From Dasyornis broadbenti (lineage: Eukaryota; Chordata; Aves; Passeriformes; Dasyornithidae), in assembly GCA_013397935.1 (NCBI GenBank), contig VZRN01006292.1:1137190-1201189 (forward strand): a DNA stretch of 64,000 nt, in the 5' to 3' direction. The notes beneath the pieces were generated by a model that was not told the origin of the DNA, did not search any database, and worked only from the letters and a program-made list of their open reading frames with translations. Positions 12,052 to 25,910 of the stretch are shown here, piece by piece. The position numbers and the translations under genes are program-made. Position 1 is the stretch's first letter. Each line of letters starts with the position of its first letter.

Positions 12052-15000
12052 GTACGTATAGAATACTGGAAGGCAAAGGCAGCATGTCTTCCTCTGCCTT
12101 CCTGTTTGTCAGGTCAGCTGATGTAGTGATTAGCAAGGGATTTTGAGGACCCTCAGCCTAATTGTTGAACCTAGTAAAGGCTACTCTTTGGTATTGATGT
12201 AATAAATACCTGGTACTTTAGCATTAGCATCTCTGTCATTCATCAGCTCCCACATCCCTTGAGAAATGCCACAGGCAGCAGAACAGACTCTTTCAAGTGC
12301 ATGCACCAGGCAGCAGCTGTTAAAAATTTTAACCTTCATTTCCAGTCTCCTTCCAGTCATAATATAATAATGCAATTGCAGTAGATGAATGCTTCTTTTC
12401 TATTGTCAAACAAGATACTCGCAGCTCAAGTTGTTAATGTGTTAATTATCTAGATTTTGAGATTCTTAAACTGATCCTTTTTTCAGTCTCATGCAAGAGC
12501 TTCTCATATAGATTATCTGCTGCTACCTTCTTTGATTTGATTACTTCATAAATTTACTGCAAAGAGAAATTAAACAATTTAACAGGCTTCTGAGCAAAGC
12601 AAAAGGAGAATACCATGCCTTGCAAAATTCACAGAATTGTCAAGACATTGTTAAAAAGCTTGCACACGAAGAAAGAGTTGTAGTTGTAGCAGTCTGTGTA
12701 ACAGAGATAATTATGACTGAGAAACCATAAAACAGCTTGCAGGTACACATTTTTACTTTAAAACACCAGAGGATCCAGCTGAAATTACATATACTGCATA
12801 TATTTTATTGTGAATGCCCCATTTCAGCATCTGCACTAAACCAAATTATAGAAAATTGTTACATCTGTTCACTCCCTAAAACCTGAGACAAACAATCCAG
12901 GCCACCCTATAAGCATGTTTCTGGTGTAGTTAAGAATATCACTATATGTCTTAGGAGAAGAGCCCTTTAGTTCTAATGTTGAATATCCTGCATTTGAAAC
13001 AGAAGATAGAGCAGTATCACTAATGACAGTTTCTTTTAGGGTCGTTGGCCACATCCATCCAGTGAGGGCCCCTGTTGTATTTGGTGGTAGGCATATGGAT
13101 AAGCAGACCTTGTTCCAGACAGTTTATAATTAAATGGCCATGTCATATGAAGGGTGAAAGAAAAGAAGTATAATTATCCCCATTTTAAAGATGTGGAAAC
13201 TGAACTGCAAGGTGATGGAGAGATGGTAGAAGGGGTACATATCCTGCATCTGAGAAGCAGTCAAACACAGTCGTTTGTGAGATGAATAGCACCTAAAGTC
13301 TGAAATTGCCTAGATCTAGATCAATTCCTGAGCTGAATATGTTGCTGAAGACATCTACCAGCTTCCTTGTTCTGTGAATACTAGTGCTGGGACTTTTTTC
13401 TGTAGAGAAGATAGCAATAAAAAAAGGTATGAGCATTGCTATACTAATCTCTTTATCAAATGTGTCTTACTTGTCATTGAAAGTGGATCTGAAATCATAA
13501 GCTACATCCTGTGCTACTGCTGGAACTATTCTTTCAAACCAATTTGCTCTAAATGTGCAGCCACATGGGGGCAGCTCACACAGGTCCTCTTGAATTTATG
13601 TAAAGGCCCTTGTCTGCTATCCTCAGAGCACAGGAGGGACTTCGGGTGGACCTACCTGGAACCATCTTGCCAAGGCTTTACAAACCTTCTGCTTCAAATG
13701 AGAATGTTACAGGTGTTTTTTGCAATGTAAAGAATTATCTTAGAGATGGTGTCAATGGAAAGACATTGCTTTAGCCATCAGACCGTCTGGTTCTTGAGAA
13801 GCTGCGTGGGCCCCAAGGAGTGCTCACGCCTCCTTCGTGCTCTGCTGACTCCCTGACAACCCAGAAAGTATAGGAGACTTTTTTTTTTTCACATTTTATG
13901 TCCTCCTATAGCTGTGCCTTTCCAGTCACAAGGGGTTCCTGCATGAGTAAATGCTGATGAAAGCAGGGTGCACAACATAGGCATGGATTTAAGATCAACC
14001 TTCATAAGCTTCAGAGCCCTTCACCTTTTGGCATGGCTGCAGAGCAGAGAGCAGTATCTGCCTCCTTTTGTCCCATCATCCTGATTTGCTAATCCTGATT
14101 TCTGTTCACATGTCCCAAGCTCTGTGTTCTGACAGGTGCATCCTAACACGTGCAATCTCCTGACTGATAAGCAAGGCAAAATAATAGTTCTCTTTTAAAC
14201 TGAAGTCCAGACTTAAACTGCAGTCAAAACAGTTACACCAGGTAGCTTAAGTATGTCATCAAGTCCTTTCCTGCAATCACAGGCATCATATAGTCCTATT
14301 TTGTAAATTTTCTAAGCTACATTTGAAAAGCAGTTGGATTTCTAGCCCCCACTACTCCTGTTGGAAAGCTGTTACAGAATCCAATTGCTCTAAATGACTA
14401 GGAGCCTTATTCTGATAGCCAGTAAAATGTATTCTTTGACTGTCTAAATCACCTTGTTCTCATGCCAAGGCTGGCCTTTAGTCTAATAGTGCTTCCCCTC
14501 CTGGAGATTTGTTCCTCTAAAGTATTACAGACAGCACTCCTATCGCCTTTCAGCTTTTGTATTTCTAGGTGCAACAGGCCAAGTTCTTTGTCTCCTGCTA
14601 TAAGGTAAACTTTCTGTTCTTCCTGTTGCCATAGTAGCTCTTCTCTGTGCCTGTTCTAGTTTGATTTCACCTCCCTTCCTGTGAAGGACCCAGATTTGTA
14701 TCCTACATTCCCACTCTAGGATTACTAAACCCTTCTTCTACCCTGCAGTACACAATCTTCTACATCGATGGTGCTTGTAGTGAATATGTGTATGACACAT
14801 GTTAAGCAGCCAAGGTCCCCAAATGATAGGTTTGTATGATAACAGTGAACAAGCTGCTGTATAACTAATGAGCACTGAAGTCCCAGTAACTCGGAAAGAT
14901 GTAGTGAATAAGGCAGCATTAAAACCTAAAAAAAACCTTAAAAAATTAGAAGTCTAAACGTAGGATCAATATTTATATTATTTTGAAATCCTCCTTTTTG

Positions 15001-16545
15001 AAATACAAAGCGATCAGTAAATATCTTAGATAGTGAAACCTAGAGCCTGTTCGAGCTTGCTGTTACTGTTTTGGTGCTTGTTGAATCTATAGCTCTCGAT
15101 GCCTCTTTTTCTAAATTGTCTGTCTTTCTAAATTGACTAAAGGAATCCAGACAGGGACCAAGAGCAAAGCCTGGCTTCACTAAGCCCAGTGGCAGAATGA
15201 CCAGTTGCCCTTACAGTATGGGGATCTCACCCTGTGTCTTGAGATAGTGCTGAGATGGTCATGTCTTTGAGTGGCACTCAGCATAGTATTCATTAGGCAC
15301 CATGCTGCATTGGAAGGGAAATGCTGCATTACTCACCAGTCTTCTGCTTTACCCTCCTCGTATAGAACACGCTTATAACCTGGCGAGGAAATCAGTTTAC
15401 TTCCAGAGCGGTCAGTGTGGTTTCTTTCTCTGTTTTCTTGTAGAACATGATGCTAAATTATTATGAATACAAATTCTAGCTGTATTGTTATTCTTCTCTG
15501 CAGTCTTGATGATGTATTTACACATGCTGAAGTTAGTGTAGAATGAAGCAAGCAAAGTGAGCCAATCCTGAAAAGGCTTGTCTGATGCAAAAATATTCAC
15601 TTTGTAGAATGCCCAGTGACCATTTATAGAACTGTGACATATGGAGTTAGGTTATTCTGCTGGCCTGTGAAGCCTCTAATTCAATTTTTTAGTCACACAT
15701 ACATAAACAAAGGTTTCTGTTTTCAAAACACTCATCTATTGAAGTCTCAGGTGTTACAGGAAATTGCCATGCACTTTCTTGCTTCAGTTTTCTTGCTTTG
15801 ATGTCAATCTGCATGTAAAATAGGGTGAAATCTTAATATCGTGAAGACATGAACACAGTTCCTGGGCTTGACAGCAGGGAGAAGCTAGTTAGCTGGTGTA
15901 TGTTGCTCATGCTTCATATTTTAGCTAACACACTTGGAATAAAACTCTTAAGAGTGTATTGCCCCTTCGATGCACATCTGTAATTCCTTCTAACTTACAC
16001 TGAAAATACATGGTAGAATAAACCATCTAGTGCAAACACTGCATACTCCATGCTGATGGCTTATGCAGCTCCTGGTTATTTGCACAAGGGGTTTTTGTCA
16101 TGTTACACATGGAGATGATGAGAGGAGAAAGAAAGGCACGTGTTCTCCCTTTAATTTTTTTACCTGACACAAAATACTCTAGTCATAAAAATACTGTGGG
16201 GATGCCCTCTTTTGGGCAGTAATTTTGTTTAGTGCTGTGATTTATTGTGGCTGTGAAAATACCACAGCATGTATAAGTAAATTTAAATATACATTTTCAA
16301 GATCTTATTACAAAGACCAAGAATAATCACTACCCGCTTTTACTGCTAGTGACTGCTAATTGAAACCTTGCAGTGCCCCATCTGTTGAATTATTACTGTA
16401 CACATAGTGTAATCATACATTGTTGTAAAAAGGGGAACCCTTCATAAAAGGTATCAACTTGTGAAGTATATGTAATATATATTACAATCATGATGTTAAA
16501 TACATGAAACAAACAGCTGAGTGTCAAAATAATCTATCTTTACAG
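12052..16545 (+). other. KLHL14: KLHL14 intron
   Basis: The intron runs from donor GTACGT to acceptor TTTACAG. It carries an old minus-strand CR1-like remnant at about 14.24-14.73 kb. I see no exon or RNA gene elsewhere in it. Confidence 0.85.
14240..14730 (-). mobile_element. old CR1-like LINE remnant
   Basis: The order of recognisable blocks follows the reverse complement of a CR1 3' region: a segment on failed wound-like 'GGAAAGCTGTTACAG', then GCAACAGGCCAAGTTC, then CTCTTCTCTGTGCCTGTTCTAG, then a block around ACCCAGATTTGTATCCTACA. Divergence is high, so this is an old copy. No intact frame remains. Confidence 0.55.
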
Positions 16546-16624
16546 GGAAACACAGTACAAACTTTGTTAGCCGATACGATCCCAGGTTTAACAGCTGGAT
16601 ACAACTTCCACCCATGCAAGAGAG
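16546..16624 (+). CDS. KLHL14: KLHL14 coding exon (second in window)
   Basis: This 79-bp exon encodes KHSTNFVSRYDPRFNSW and continues to PPMQE, completing a Kelch blade with the usual Tyr-Asp-Pro ... Trp spacing. It receives the last two bases of the split glycine and ends in the first two bases of an arginine codon, before donor GTAAAA. Acceptor TTTACAG is good. Both phases match the neighbouring exons. Confidence 0.92.
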
Positions 16625-19600
16625 GTAAAAACCTGCTATATGTTTTTCAATTTCTGTTTTCTCATCCTAGGAGCAGCTGAGGTTTCGCTTAGTTCTGGGA
16701 GTAAGGAGTCCTATAGAAGCATTGGAAACACAGATAAAACTGCAGCATGCAGTTGTGTCCCATTTGTCTCCTAATTTTTAAAACTTTTCAAATTCGGAGC
16801 TCCAGATGCCAAGTCCTGCAGTGCTAACTCATGCAAAATAGCTGTGGACTTTATGCAATTATTGGTTGCCTGAGTATGGTCTGAAGGATTTTCCTGAAGT
16901 CTCCATAGTGTCCTGTCAATGTTCCCTGACTGAAGCGTCATGATGAGTTTGCAGTAAACAAGCAGTAATTATAGTCAGATGTCTTAGAGGGAACTGAAAC
17001 CTTCATATGTTGACTCCATCCTGTTTCACCACACCAGCCATGAAAAGCACTCCTGTACATGTCTCCACTTGTCAGAGGATTTAATCCTAAGTGGCCTTTA
17101 AGTGAAGTTTCTGTCAGCAAATGCATATTAGAGTAGCTCATGTTTTAATCTTACTGTGTACCAAAGCGCAAAGGTGCACGTGGACTTGAGCAATGACTCG
17201 TAAAGAGGATGTGAACTTAACTGTGGATCCCAAATCCTACCCTGACAGGAAAAAAAATCCCCTAAACCTGAACTGAATGATGCATGTTTCATAAGAAGAA
17301 TCTCAAAGGCAGTAGATCCAGTTACAACGTTATTTGAAAAAAATATTAAGAGTCCTCCCTTCAGTTCAACCCCCATCTTCTCATGGATCCCATATACAAA
17401 AGATCTCACAGTGTCTCCCTCACATGCTTTCTTTATTCCATGCCAATATTACAGTTCTTTTTTTGTTGACTGTCTACAGTATTCAGGTGTCTGGCAGTCA
17501 TAAATAGATTGAATTCAGTGCAGCCTTGTGATTCTAGGTGTGTCTTATGAGATGCATGGAAATATGGCTGTCTTTCAAATTTCCAGGGGTAAAATACCAG
17601 TCTGCAGAGTTTTGGAAGGATCTTTGTTCACTATCCAGTTTGATTGACCTAAGTCCCTGCTTTGGTAGCACCCAGCCTTCTCCCTCATTCCCGCTAGCAC
17701 TGTGGGATAACCTTCACAGCTGTGATTGTTACCTTTAAAACAGTGGGACATCTTCCCCTCTGGCGCAGCTTCTCAGACTGAGGCATAGGGGATACAGGAG
17801 GTGACATCTTTGGGCATCACCATGCGAGTCATCCTCACTGAGCCAGCAGACTGACTAGAAGACCAGCTGGTGTTTGTATGGAGCCTAATCTGTGTCCTAA
17901 TTAGGCCCTCCAGATATCTCCAAGGAAAATTCATGAGGAGCATTGGTGGCTGGCTGAGCAGTTTGGTTTATTTGGCTGACAAAGTACAGAAAGCAGAAGT
18001 AGGCAATTGAGGGTTGGAGAAAGGAGGCAGTAGGAATTTTTCCACCTCCACGTTGGCCAGTTGTGTTTCCCTGGAAAACCGTGCGGTGGGGTACTGGCCT
18101 TGTGCTCTGGTGGAAGTTGCTGCCTTCAGCCAAGAGACAGAAACTCACTGTGCCCGTAATGAACTGTAATGCAGGAACACCACAGCTCTTTATGGAGGTA
18201 CTGAAATACAATGGTCCACTCATACATAGTTCCTTCTGCGAGGGGCTCTGTCACCTCTTTTGTTCAGGATACGTAGCTCATAGGCTTGCCCACTGTTTTT
18301 CTTTAAAGGCTCCCAAGCACTAGGGCCATTGTTGGAAAACAGGGATTTTAAAATCACTTCCTAAAATGTTTTTGATGGTTTATTTGCTCAATCCTAATGA
18401 CTGCCTCAGAGCTGTTGCAGCCTTCAGAGGTAGGGACTGTCCCAGTTTGTAGAAGATCATACGAAGAAGAGAGCTTTTTTGCAGTTTCCTTTTCCAGCTC
18501 CTTTAGTGAGATAAAGTTCCCATTAAAGTCAACAGGCTATTTTCCCCCTGCTAGGAGTATGGGGTCATGCCCTGTCTCTGCTGGCATAATGCAGGCACCA
18601 TTGACAAGACAGACTGTTTAATGGGTTTTTCTGAGTCATTATGGTCCATCAAGTCAAAACCTACTTAGGAATTTTAGTCTGAGAATAATTGGCTGGATAG
18701 ACTATAATAGCTTCTTTGAAATGACTGCCAGGTAAATGTGGGACTCATTCACAGGCAGTATATTCTCAAGTCGAAAATTTGTGTGAAATATTTGATAAGT
18801 AAACTTTTATCTCACATGCCAAAATCCATATCTGATTGATTTTACTGTATGAGCTATAAAGAAAAGTCTAATACCATTATGGATTCAATGTCACCAGTGG
18901 ATTTTCTTTAAAGCCAAGTTTTTTGGTTTCTTTTCATTTGAAGAACATCTTGAAAATGGATGCGTTTGAAAAGTATGTACAATTTTCAGGAGTTTGTTGT
19001 TTAGAGAACCAGCAAGTGACTCATAAACTTTGGAAATACACATCTGCCTGCTGCTGCCATAAGAACAGGAAGGTTTTTTGGAGAGCAGTTCAGTTAGACT
19101 AAGATGGCTACTGAAGGAGCAGTCTTTGTAGGAGTTGTATCTGAACTTGTGGTGTGAGCCTCAGCTGGACACCTCAGTCAGAACTGTTGCATCTTGCCAG
19201 CTCAACACAGAGCTTTCCACGGTGTGTGGAACAAAACAACATTTAAAACATCTTGCTTTTTCTTATATTCTGAGTTTAAAATTTTTGTTTGAAAACCAGC
19301 AAAAACCATGGCATTGTACCAGGTTCTGAAGAAGCACAGGTGGAAGTGGGAAGTGAACAGGTCAGTGTACTGTCTGAGGCTGAGTAAGCTGAGAAAAGGA
19401 ACAGAAAAAAGAGATAAAACAATTTAACATTTTAGTTTTGTCTTTGACTGTAATAGTAGTAATGTCAACTAATAAGATTATGAATTTTTTTAAAAGCAAA
19501 GCATTTACTCGATAAGTGACTCTGAAATCAGATCCAGATATTGTGGTAATCAGTAATAGCATTGGTAACTTTAAACCTCAGACTGGTAGCTGTATTTGGT

Positions 19601-19937
19601 ATTTCAGGGCATAAATTCATCATGTGTGAAAATCCTGAGGAAAATCTTCCCTTTTATATGTGTATACTTGAAAGAAGAAGTTGGTTGGGTTGATGGTTGA
19701 GTGAAAGAGTATGAAGGAAAAGCATTTCAGAGACCAGTGAACATGGAGTACTTTCAAGTCCTGAAGAAAATCACAAATTGTCTTATTGTCCGTATTCAGA
19801 CCCTGAGATACATTCTAGTTATCTGATTAGAATGGATAGTATCTTCCCAGTATTGAGGGGAAAGTTATCATGCAAAGATTGCTGTATTATAGTTTAATCT
19901 GAATCATATTTTACAGCAGTTTAAAAGTCATCACTCG

Positions 19938-19983
19938 ACAGCATGCCTTTACACACTGTAACAGCATGCCCTTACACACTGTA
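19938..19983. repeat. two-copy tandem duplication, 23-bp unit
   Basis: Two adjacent 23-bp units (19938-19960 and 19961-19983) both start ACAGCATGCC and end TTACACACTGTA. They differ by one base. This is a recent local duplication inside the intron. Confidence 0.85.
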
Positions 19984-20212
19984 TCATTGAAAACTAAAAA
20001 AACCAAAAAGCTTAAGATGTTTGTGACAGAAGCTACTGTGAATGTTCACATCCAAGCCAAAGAGTGAAGTGTGCTGATGTTTTCATTTTTGCTCCTTATA
20101 GTGACACTGTGTGGATGAAACCAGGAGTACACATACAGAATATCGTCAGTGAAATCCTAGTTAAGAGAATAATGCATGCAAATTGTGTCTACCTCTGTTT
20201 ATTAAATGTGAA

Positions 20213-20243
20213 CTAAAAAAAAAAAAAAGAAAGAAAAGAAAAG
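20213..20243. repeat. A-rich tract (A)n(GAAA)n
   Basis: A run of about 15 A residues grades into AGAAAGAAAAGAAAAG. It is a simple repeat. No retroposon body was recognised beside it. Confidence 0.7.
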
Positions 20244-22687
20244 GCAAAACATGCTGAAAGCAGTTTGTTAATGGGTTCACCAGATAAGGTGCACAAGGAC
20301 AGATGAGTGGATGTGGGAGCACTGACAACAGGCACCCTGTGGGTTTGTGCCTTGTGGCTGCCAAACACAGGAGGGTTGGAGAATGTGTACCTGCCTATGC
20401 AGGCTCTCTCATATCTAATAGGAGGTGACCTCTGCAGCTTTTCCTACTTTTGGGGCAACTGGGGGCTGTGTTGCCTCAGGCCCATCACATATTCTCAGAA
20501 AGCTTGTAAGCGCTTGATTGCCTGTAACACCTATAGCCTGTCAAATTAGAGTGAAATCAGCCAGCAGGTTTTTTTTAGGAGACAACAGTAGGCAGACATG
20601 GGTACATGTACAGTGTAATCAAATTAGCTTTGTTTCCGTAGAATATCAGGCTAAAAACATAGATGCACAATTTGCTGCCCAACCATGTGGAACAAAATAT
20701 GCCATCAGCTTCTATCTGCTCACTGACAGATAAATTAAATGGTCTTACTTAAATCATTAGTTGATCTGGGGACACTTAGCAGTAGTCCTGTCCTATTTGC
20801 ATGGTTTTTTTCAGTAGTCTTCCCTGTGGTGGAGTTCCCATCCCCACTCAGCAAGGGGTCCTGTCCCACACCGTCCAAGTTGCCTGTGTGCAGGCAAGGT
20901 GAAAGCAAAGAAGTGAACAGGAGGTGCTTAGTGACCCTAGCTCAATGAGGAGCCCTGTCAGGTGTGCACCAAATCCAAAAAGGAAGGTCAAAACCAGGCA
21001 GCGGTGCATCAAATCTGTTCCCTGAACACCCTGCCAGCACTGTTGTTTTTCCATGGCTGTATCTCTCAGTGTCTGCCTGACTTCTCTTCCAGCTTATAAA
21101 CCACCAGGCAGGCTCAGACACGTTTAAGAAAGAGGGAGATTTCTCCAAAATGTTAAAGGATGCTACAGCTTTTGTGAAAATGGGTAGCTGTGCAAAAGAG
21201 CACGATCTTATTTCTGCCTTTGCTGAAGGAAATGCTCCTCAACATGCCTGGCTAGATGTCAGGTTAGGGACAGGGCACACCAGACTTTGCTAGCACACCT
21301 GGTCATGGGATGGCTCTTGGGAAGCCTGGGCAGGAGTTGGACAAAGCGAAGCTGTTCATTGAGGGTGCTGTGCTCTGTGTGCACCACTGCTCATCCCAAA
21401 TGCTTTGCAGTGCTCTGCAGGTTCAAGTCCTTGATGGTGCAGGTGACCATCAAGCCCCCAAGATTTACTGCATGATTCAGGAGTGACATATGCAGCTGCT
21501 CCCAGATTCAAATTAAGGCGCCTGGGCAGGAACCAGAGTGCATTGAATCAGCCACAGAGCAGGGTTTGGCAAGCTACAGCCACACTCCAGAGTGCCTGCT
21601 TCGCAGGAGCTGTCAGAGCTACATTTTGCTGTGCCTGGCCTTCCTGCTCATTTCTGGGCTCTCACGTCATTCTGGTTTCACCCAGGAGAAAATTTTATGT
21701 TGGGGACTGACAACTCTTGTCATTCAATATTTTGTGCAGCTCTTCATCCTAGCCCAGCTGTGCTCTTTCACAATTTTCTTTCTCATGTTATTGCAGCTTA
21801 AAATTAAAGGTCTCTACTCTAGCAAACCTTTGTGCTGCTGAATGATCCAGGGAGCTTTTCCTGAGAGTGGATTACACTAACCAGGGTCTCTCAAAATTGT
21901 CTACTGTTCAATTTTTACTTCATCAACAAGCACTCACCATTAATTTTGGAGGCACAGGGAAGACAAACTAATATACGCCCGACAGTCCTGGCCAGAAAAA
22001 TTAATTCTTTTCCTGCACACCTGAGTTGCATGTAAAAGCAGACAGGTGGCTAAAACTTTTCTCAGGGTTAGTTGCATGGAGACAGACCTCTTCTGAGTTA
22101 AAGGGTGGAAATGTAGTGTCATGGCTAGCATAAGGAAAGTTGTTCTATTTGCAGTACTGCAGAAGGAAGAAAAAAATGATAATTGAAGAAAAATTTTGAT
22201 GATGTGGTTCTCTTAGTAAATTGGGAACAATGACCCTTGAAGGACCATAAAGAAAGTGAATGTCAAGATAATTTATTATTGTTACATTATCTACCTCATT
22301 TTTCACTTTGTCTTACTGAGTTGTTATATCCCTTACAAGGTAATGCCCCAAACATTAATGAGCACCCTTTTATCTTTCACGGGTGTGAAAAAGCAACAAA
22401 CAGCTTTGAAAAGGGATATTTTCTGGCAGTTTTATGTGTGCCTAATTGTTTTGACACAAAAAATGAAGTATTTTTTTATGTGAAGTGTGTATTTGATTAG
22501 CAAAGCAGCCACAGTCTCTAGGATAGCTGTAAGCATCTGAAGCTCCTGGACACTTCTCTCTGATGTAGCATTTGAAGGAGCAGCTCTCTTAGTTCAGAGA
22601 GTCACCTGGAGAAGGAGAAAAAAATGTTTGACATGGCTAATTGGTTTGTTGTTGGCTTGTTTTGTTCTGTTCTGCCCTGTCCCCCAG

Positions 22688-22878
22688 GAGGGCCAGTTTC
22701 TACGCCTGCCGCCTTGACAAGAATTTGTATGTCATCGGTGGAAGAAATGAAACTGGCTACTTGTCCAGCGTTGAGTGCTACAACCTGGAGACAAACGAGT
22801 GGCGTTACGTGTCTTCGTTACCACAGCCCTTGGCAGCCCATGCAGGAGCCGTTCACAATGGCAAGATATATATTTCAG
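22688..22878 (+). CDS. KLHL14: KLHL14 coding exon (third in window): Kelch blades
   Basis: The 191-bp exon encodes RASFYACRLDKNLYVIGG, then a stretch with ECYNLETNEW and ends in GKIYISG. It holds a full Kelch blade with YVIGG, the conserved Tyr ... Trp pair, and the start of the next blade (YISG-G). It begins with the third base of a split arginine and ends with one base of a split glycine. The reading frame requires the exon to end before GCCAGT, so this intron has a GC donor rather than GT (see findings). Confidence 0.92.
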
Positions 22879-23045
22879 GCCAGTGTCTTGTATAATTCCT
22901 GCTGTATAACAAGAAAACCAACCCAAAACCACCATTTAAAAATAAATAAAAAAAAAATCACAGAACCCCAAAACCAGAGAGCTAAATTCCCGCTGCAGCA
23001 GTGTCTTTCTTTATATTAATTAACTGATGTGTATTTACTTTGCAG
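22879..23045 (+). other. KLHL14: short KLHL14 intron with GC-AG boundaries
   Basis: This intron is only 167 bp. It starts GCCAGT and ends TTTGCAG. No GT lies at a position that keeps both the frame and the Ser-Gly-Gly-Val junction of the propeller. GC-AG introns are a known minor class; usually the rest of their donor is strong, whereas here position +3 is C. Confidence 0.75.
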
Positions 23046-23204
23046 GAGGTGTTCACAATGGAGAATACGTCCCCTGGCTGTACTGCTATGACCCTGTGAT
23101 GGACGTCTGGGCCCGAAAACAGGACATGAACACAAAGCGAGCAATCCACACTTTGGCTGTAATGAATGATCGACTGTATGCAATTGGAGGAAACCATTTG
23201 AAAG
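23046..23204 (+). CDS. KLHL14: KLHL14 coding exon (fourth in window): Kelch blades
   Basis: The 159-bp exon encodes GVHNGEYVPWLYCYDP, then a segment with MDVWARKQDMNTKRAIH, and ends in YAIGGNHLKG split at the last glycine. It completes one blade and starts the next with the GG doublet YAIGG. The acceptor is TTTGCAG and the donor GTCACA, which is on the weak side but in phase with the next exon. Confidence 0.92.
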
Positions 23205-25910
23205 GTCACATTTTTAATAGCAAAAAAGTATCTCAGTGTCCCATATCTCTGATAAAGAACATTTTTGTTAGACAGTCACTGTTAAATACATTAAAAAACA
23301 AGCAATACAATTTAACAGGACACTTGAGCCAGCAATTTTAAAAACATTTTATGCAAATTATTTTAAAATTATAACAGTACATTAAATATATGAGTAATGA
23401 ATGTTTTAGATAATAAAAATGGGAGCTTCCATTACTCAAAGGCATGGACAATTTGTCATTACCAAGAATTCAATGAAACAAACAGATTATTCTTTGACCC
23501 GAAAGTACCAGCAATATTTTCCTCTGTAAATCATTTTCCAAAATGTGCAGCTAAAAAGAGCTTTATTCAGAGCAACACACAAAAACAAGCTCTTGATTTA
23601 ATGAAAAGGAGGAAAAAAGCAAACTTCTAGCCATCAAATATGAGGACTAGGCTCTTTAGATCCCTTTTTAGTATTAAATGTAGCTTGTTTATTATAATTC
23701 TTTTTAGAGGTCTCTTATTTTCATCTTTTGAAAAGGTCTCATATTAAAATAGCTATTGCGTAGGCATCTGGTATTTTTATCTTAATACCTCTATGTCATT
23801 GCAGTTAATGTTAAAGAGATGCTTCTTAATCTCACCACTTAGACTAAAAGCACACATCCTGCTCCTTTCTCCCATGACAATATTTGATAGTTTATGTTCA
23901 CTTCTTTTGCTTCTTTCTCCTTTAATGTTTAAAACAAACAAATAATAACAACAAAAAAAAAGGGTCTCAACGAGAGAAAATCATAATATAGAAGAAAAAG
24001 TAAAAAAAAAATGTTAACTGCCAGTAAGACCAGGTCATGTCTGACTGTAGTAGCTGGGTCTCCATGACACTGTAAAGCCATATGCTGCTTTTAGAGATCT
24101 GAGTCTGTGGAGCATGCTGGAGACAAAGTCCCAGATGTAAGTTTTCCCTGATAAACAGTACGGGTGAATAAACCCCTGCAGGCAGATTCACGGCTGCAGT
24201 GCCTGCACTCCCCACCCCGGGCTGCGATGGGTGTTTCTGGACTGGACTTCATTAGGTGAAGAGGTCAAAAGCTGCTTGCACATAGACAACTGTGAATTTT
24301 GTAGAGGTTTGAGTGCTCCACAGTGTTGGCTTTTCCTTCCTACAAAACTAAAACCTGTCACAGCTCTCACATGCCTTGATTTCCATTGGCTTGAATTGCT
24401 TCTTTTCTGCCACCATCATTTTTTTCCACACACCTGCTTCTAATAAGCCTTGCATTTTTGCCTCTACAACTGTTGCCCTGGGTGCCTTTGTTATGTCTGA
24501 ACTGTTCACTGTTGTGAGAGGTATTTAACATCCAGGTTTCTGGAAAGACATGGCTGTCTGGTAAACGGACTTTTTGGAAAAAAATTATTTCTCCCATACA
24601 GTGAAACAAAAGAAAGAATTGCAAGGACAGAGAAGGAGGGAGGGAACTGAAGTGTGGATGAAATGTTACAAATTCTCCACCATCAGCGAATAGCAGAGCT
24701 CCATGGCAAAGCCCTCCTTTGTGAAGCTGGAACTGTGTAGTAGTGTTAGCAGTGCATTTACGGCATCACAGCTAATCATGTGCATACTGCAGTTTGTTAC
24801 AGAGCTTTGGATGGGTTCTGGGTGCACAGCAGTCGCCTTTTAATGGCCCCTTGAAAACCTTAAAACAGCAAAGAATTATTTCATATTAGCTATTCATTCC
24901 TGACATAAATAATATTCTAGCAAGCAGCTTCCTTGTGAAGTGTCGATATCACCAAATACCCTTTTTGCAGAAAAGTTTACTTCTCTTTGCTGTCATATCT
25001 GGAAGAGAAGACAGAAGTGTTAATTAAAGCACCTCAGCATATTAAGAACGTCCTTATTTTACTGTGGTGGTCTGATAAAGAAGGTAGTTTGAGATAGGGA
25101 AATGCCTAAATATTGGAGCAGGAACCAGGGCTCCTGCCTCTGTCTGTGTTCAACTCAATTAATTCATATTAATTGATACAGCTTGAGAATCTTGAGCAGA
25201 GACCCCTCTGCCCTTTGGTGGTCAAACAGCAGCAGTTGCTTGGAGCATTTTTTGGCCTATCAGGGAAGAATGGGACCACCAATATTTGTGGTTACATTTT
25301 TTGTTGCCCTAAAGACCTCACCACAGCTATATGCTTTAGAGTACACCTTAAATCAACTAGAAAATTAAAACTGGTCCTGCACATCATGTCTAGCATGCTA
25401 AGCACTTTGTCCCTCTGGAACCAAGTGGCATCAGTTGTCTGAGCTCTCCCTGGACTTGTTAGACATTGATTTCTGAGCAAAATTCAATCTGTTGAATAGA
25501 CTAGATACGCTGACTTTTGAGAGAGACTGCCAGAACAGCCTCTTCCTACATCTTCAAACTTGTATTAGCACTGACAGATGAGGAAGAATTTTGCTTGAAC
25601 CTGCTTGCATCACTGATAAGTTATTTCTGAGTGTTTCGTGATGCCATCAGATTTTCTATGGACTCATGATTTGTAGAAGACCATAGAATTAATGGTAAAA
25701 ACCATCAACAGATTTATTTGTACTGAAATAATGATGCATTAATATTACAGAAGTTGCCTTAAATGTATATGGAAATACTTTCTAGAAAAAGGTTTGACAA
25801 TTACAACTGTAATAAGGTAATTGTAACTGTAATTTAATAAATTTAACAGTAAAACAAGTAATAAAACAGCATGTCATGACATGTTCTCTTTTTTCAATGC
25901 CCTCATCCAG
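23205..25910 (+). other. KLHL14: KLHL14 intron
   Basis: Donor GTCACA to acceptor CATCCAG. The intron is AT-rich with several short A runs. I see no repeat I can name, no further exon and no RNA gene. Confidence 0.85.

Larger units (their letters stand above)
16625..22687 (+). other. KLHL14: KLHL14 intron
   Basis: A 6-kb intron from donor GTAAAA to acceptor CCCCCAG. It contains a short tandem duplication near 19.94 kb and an A-rich tract near 20.2 kb. A TTCCCATTAAAGTCAACAGG segment near 18.52 kb recalls the core of the old inverted-repeat elements seen in the 3' UTR. No coding exon is evident. Confidence 0.85.

Noticed and set aside
11964..12146. Plus-strand frame starting at the ATG in the first KLHL14 exon and running into the intron
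   Set aside because: A good donor at 12052 and the phase match with the next exon show that this ATG is internal and that the tail is intron.
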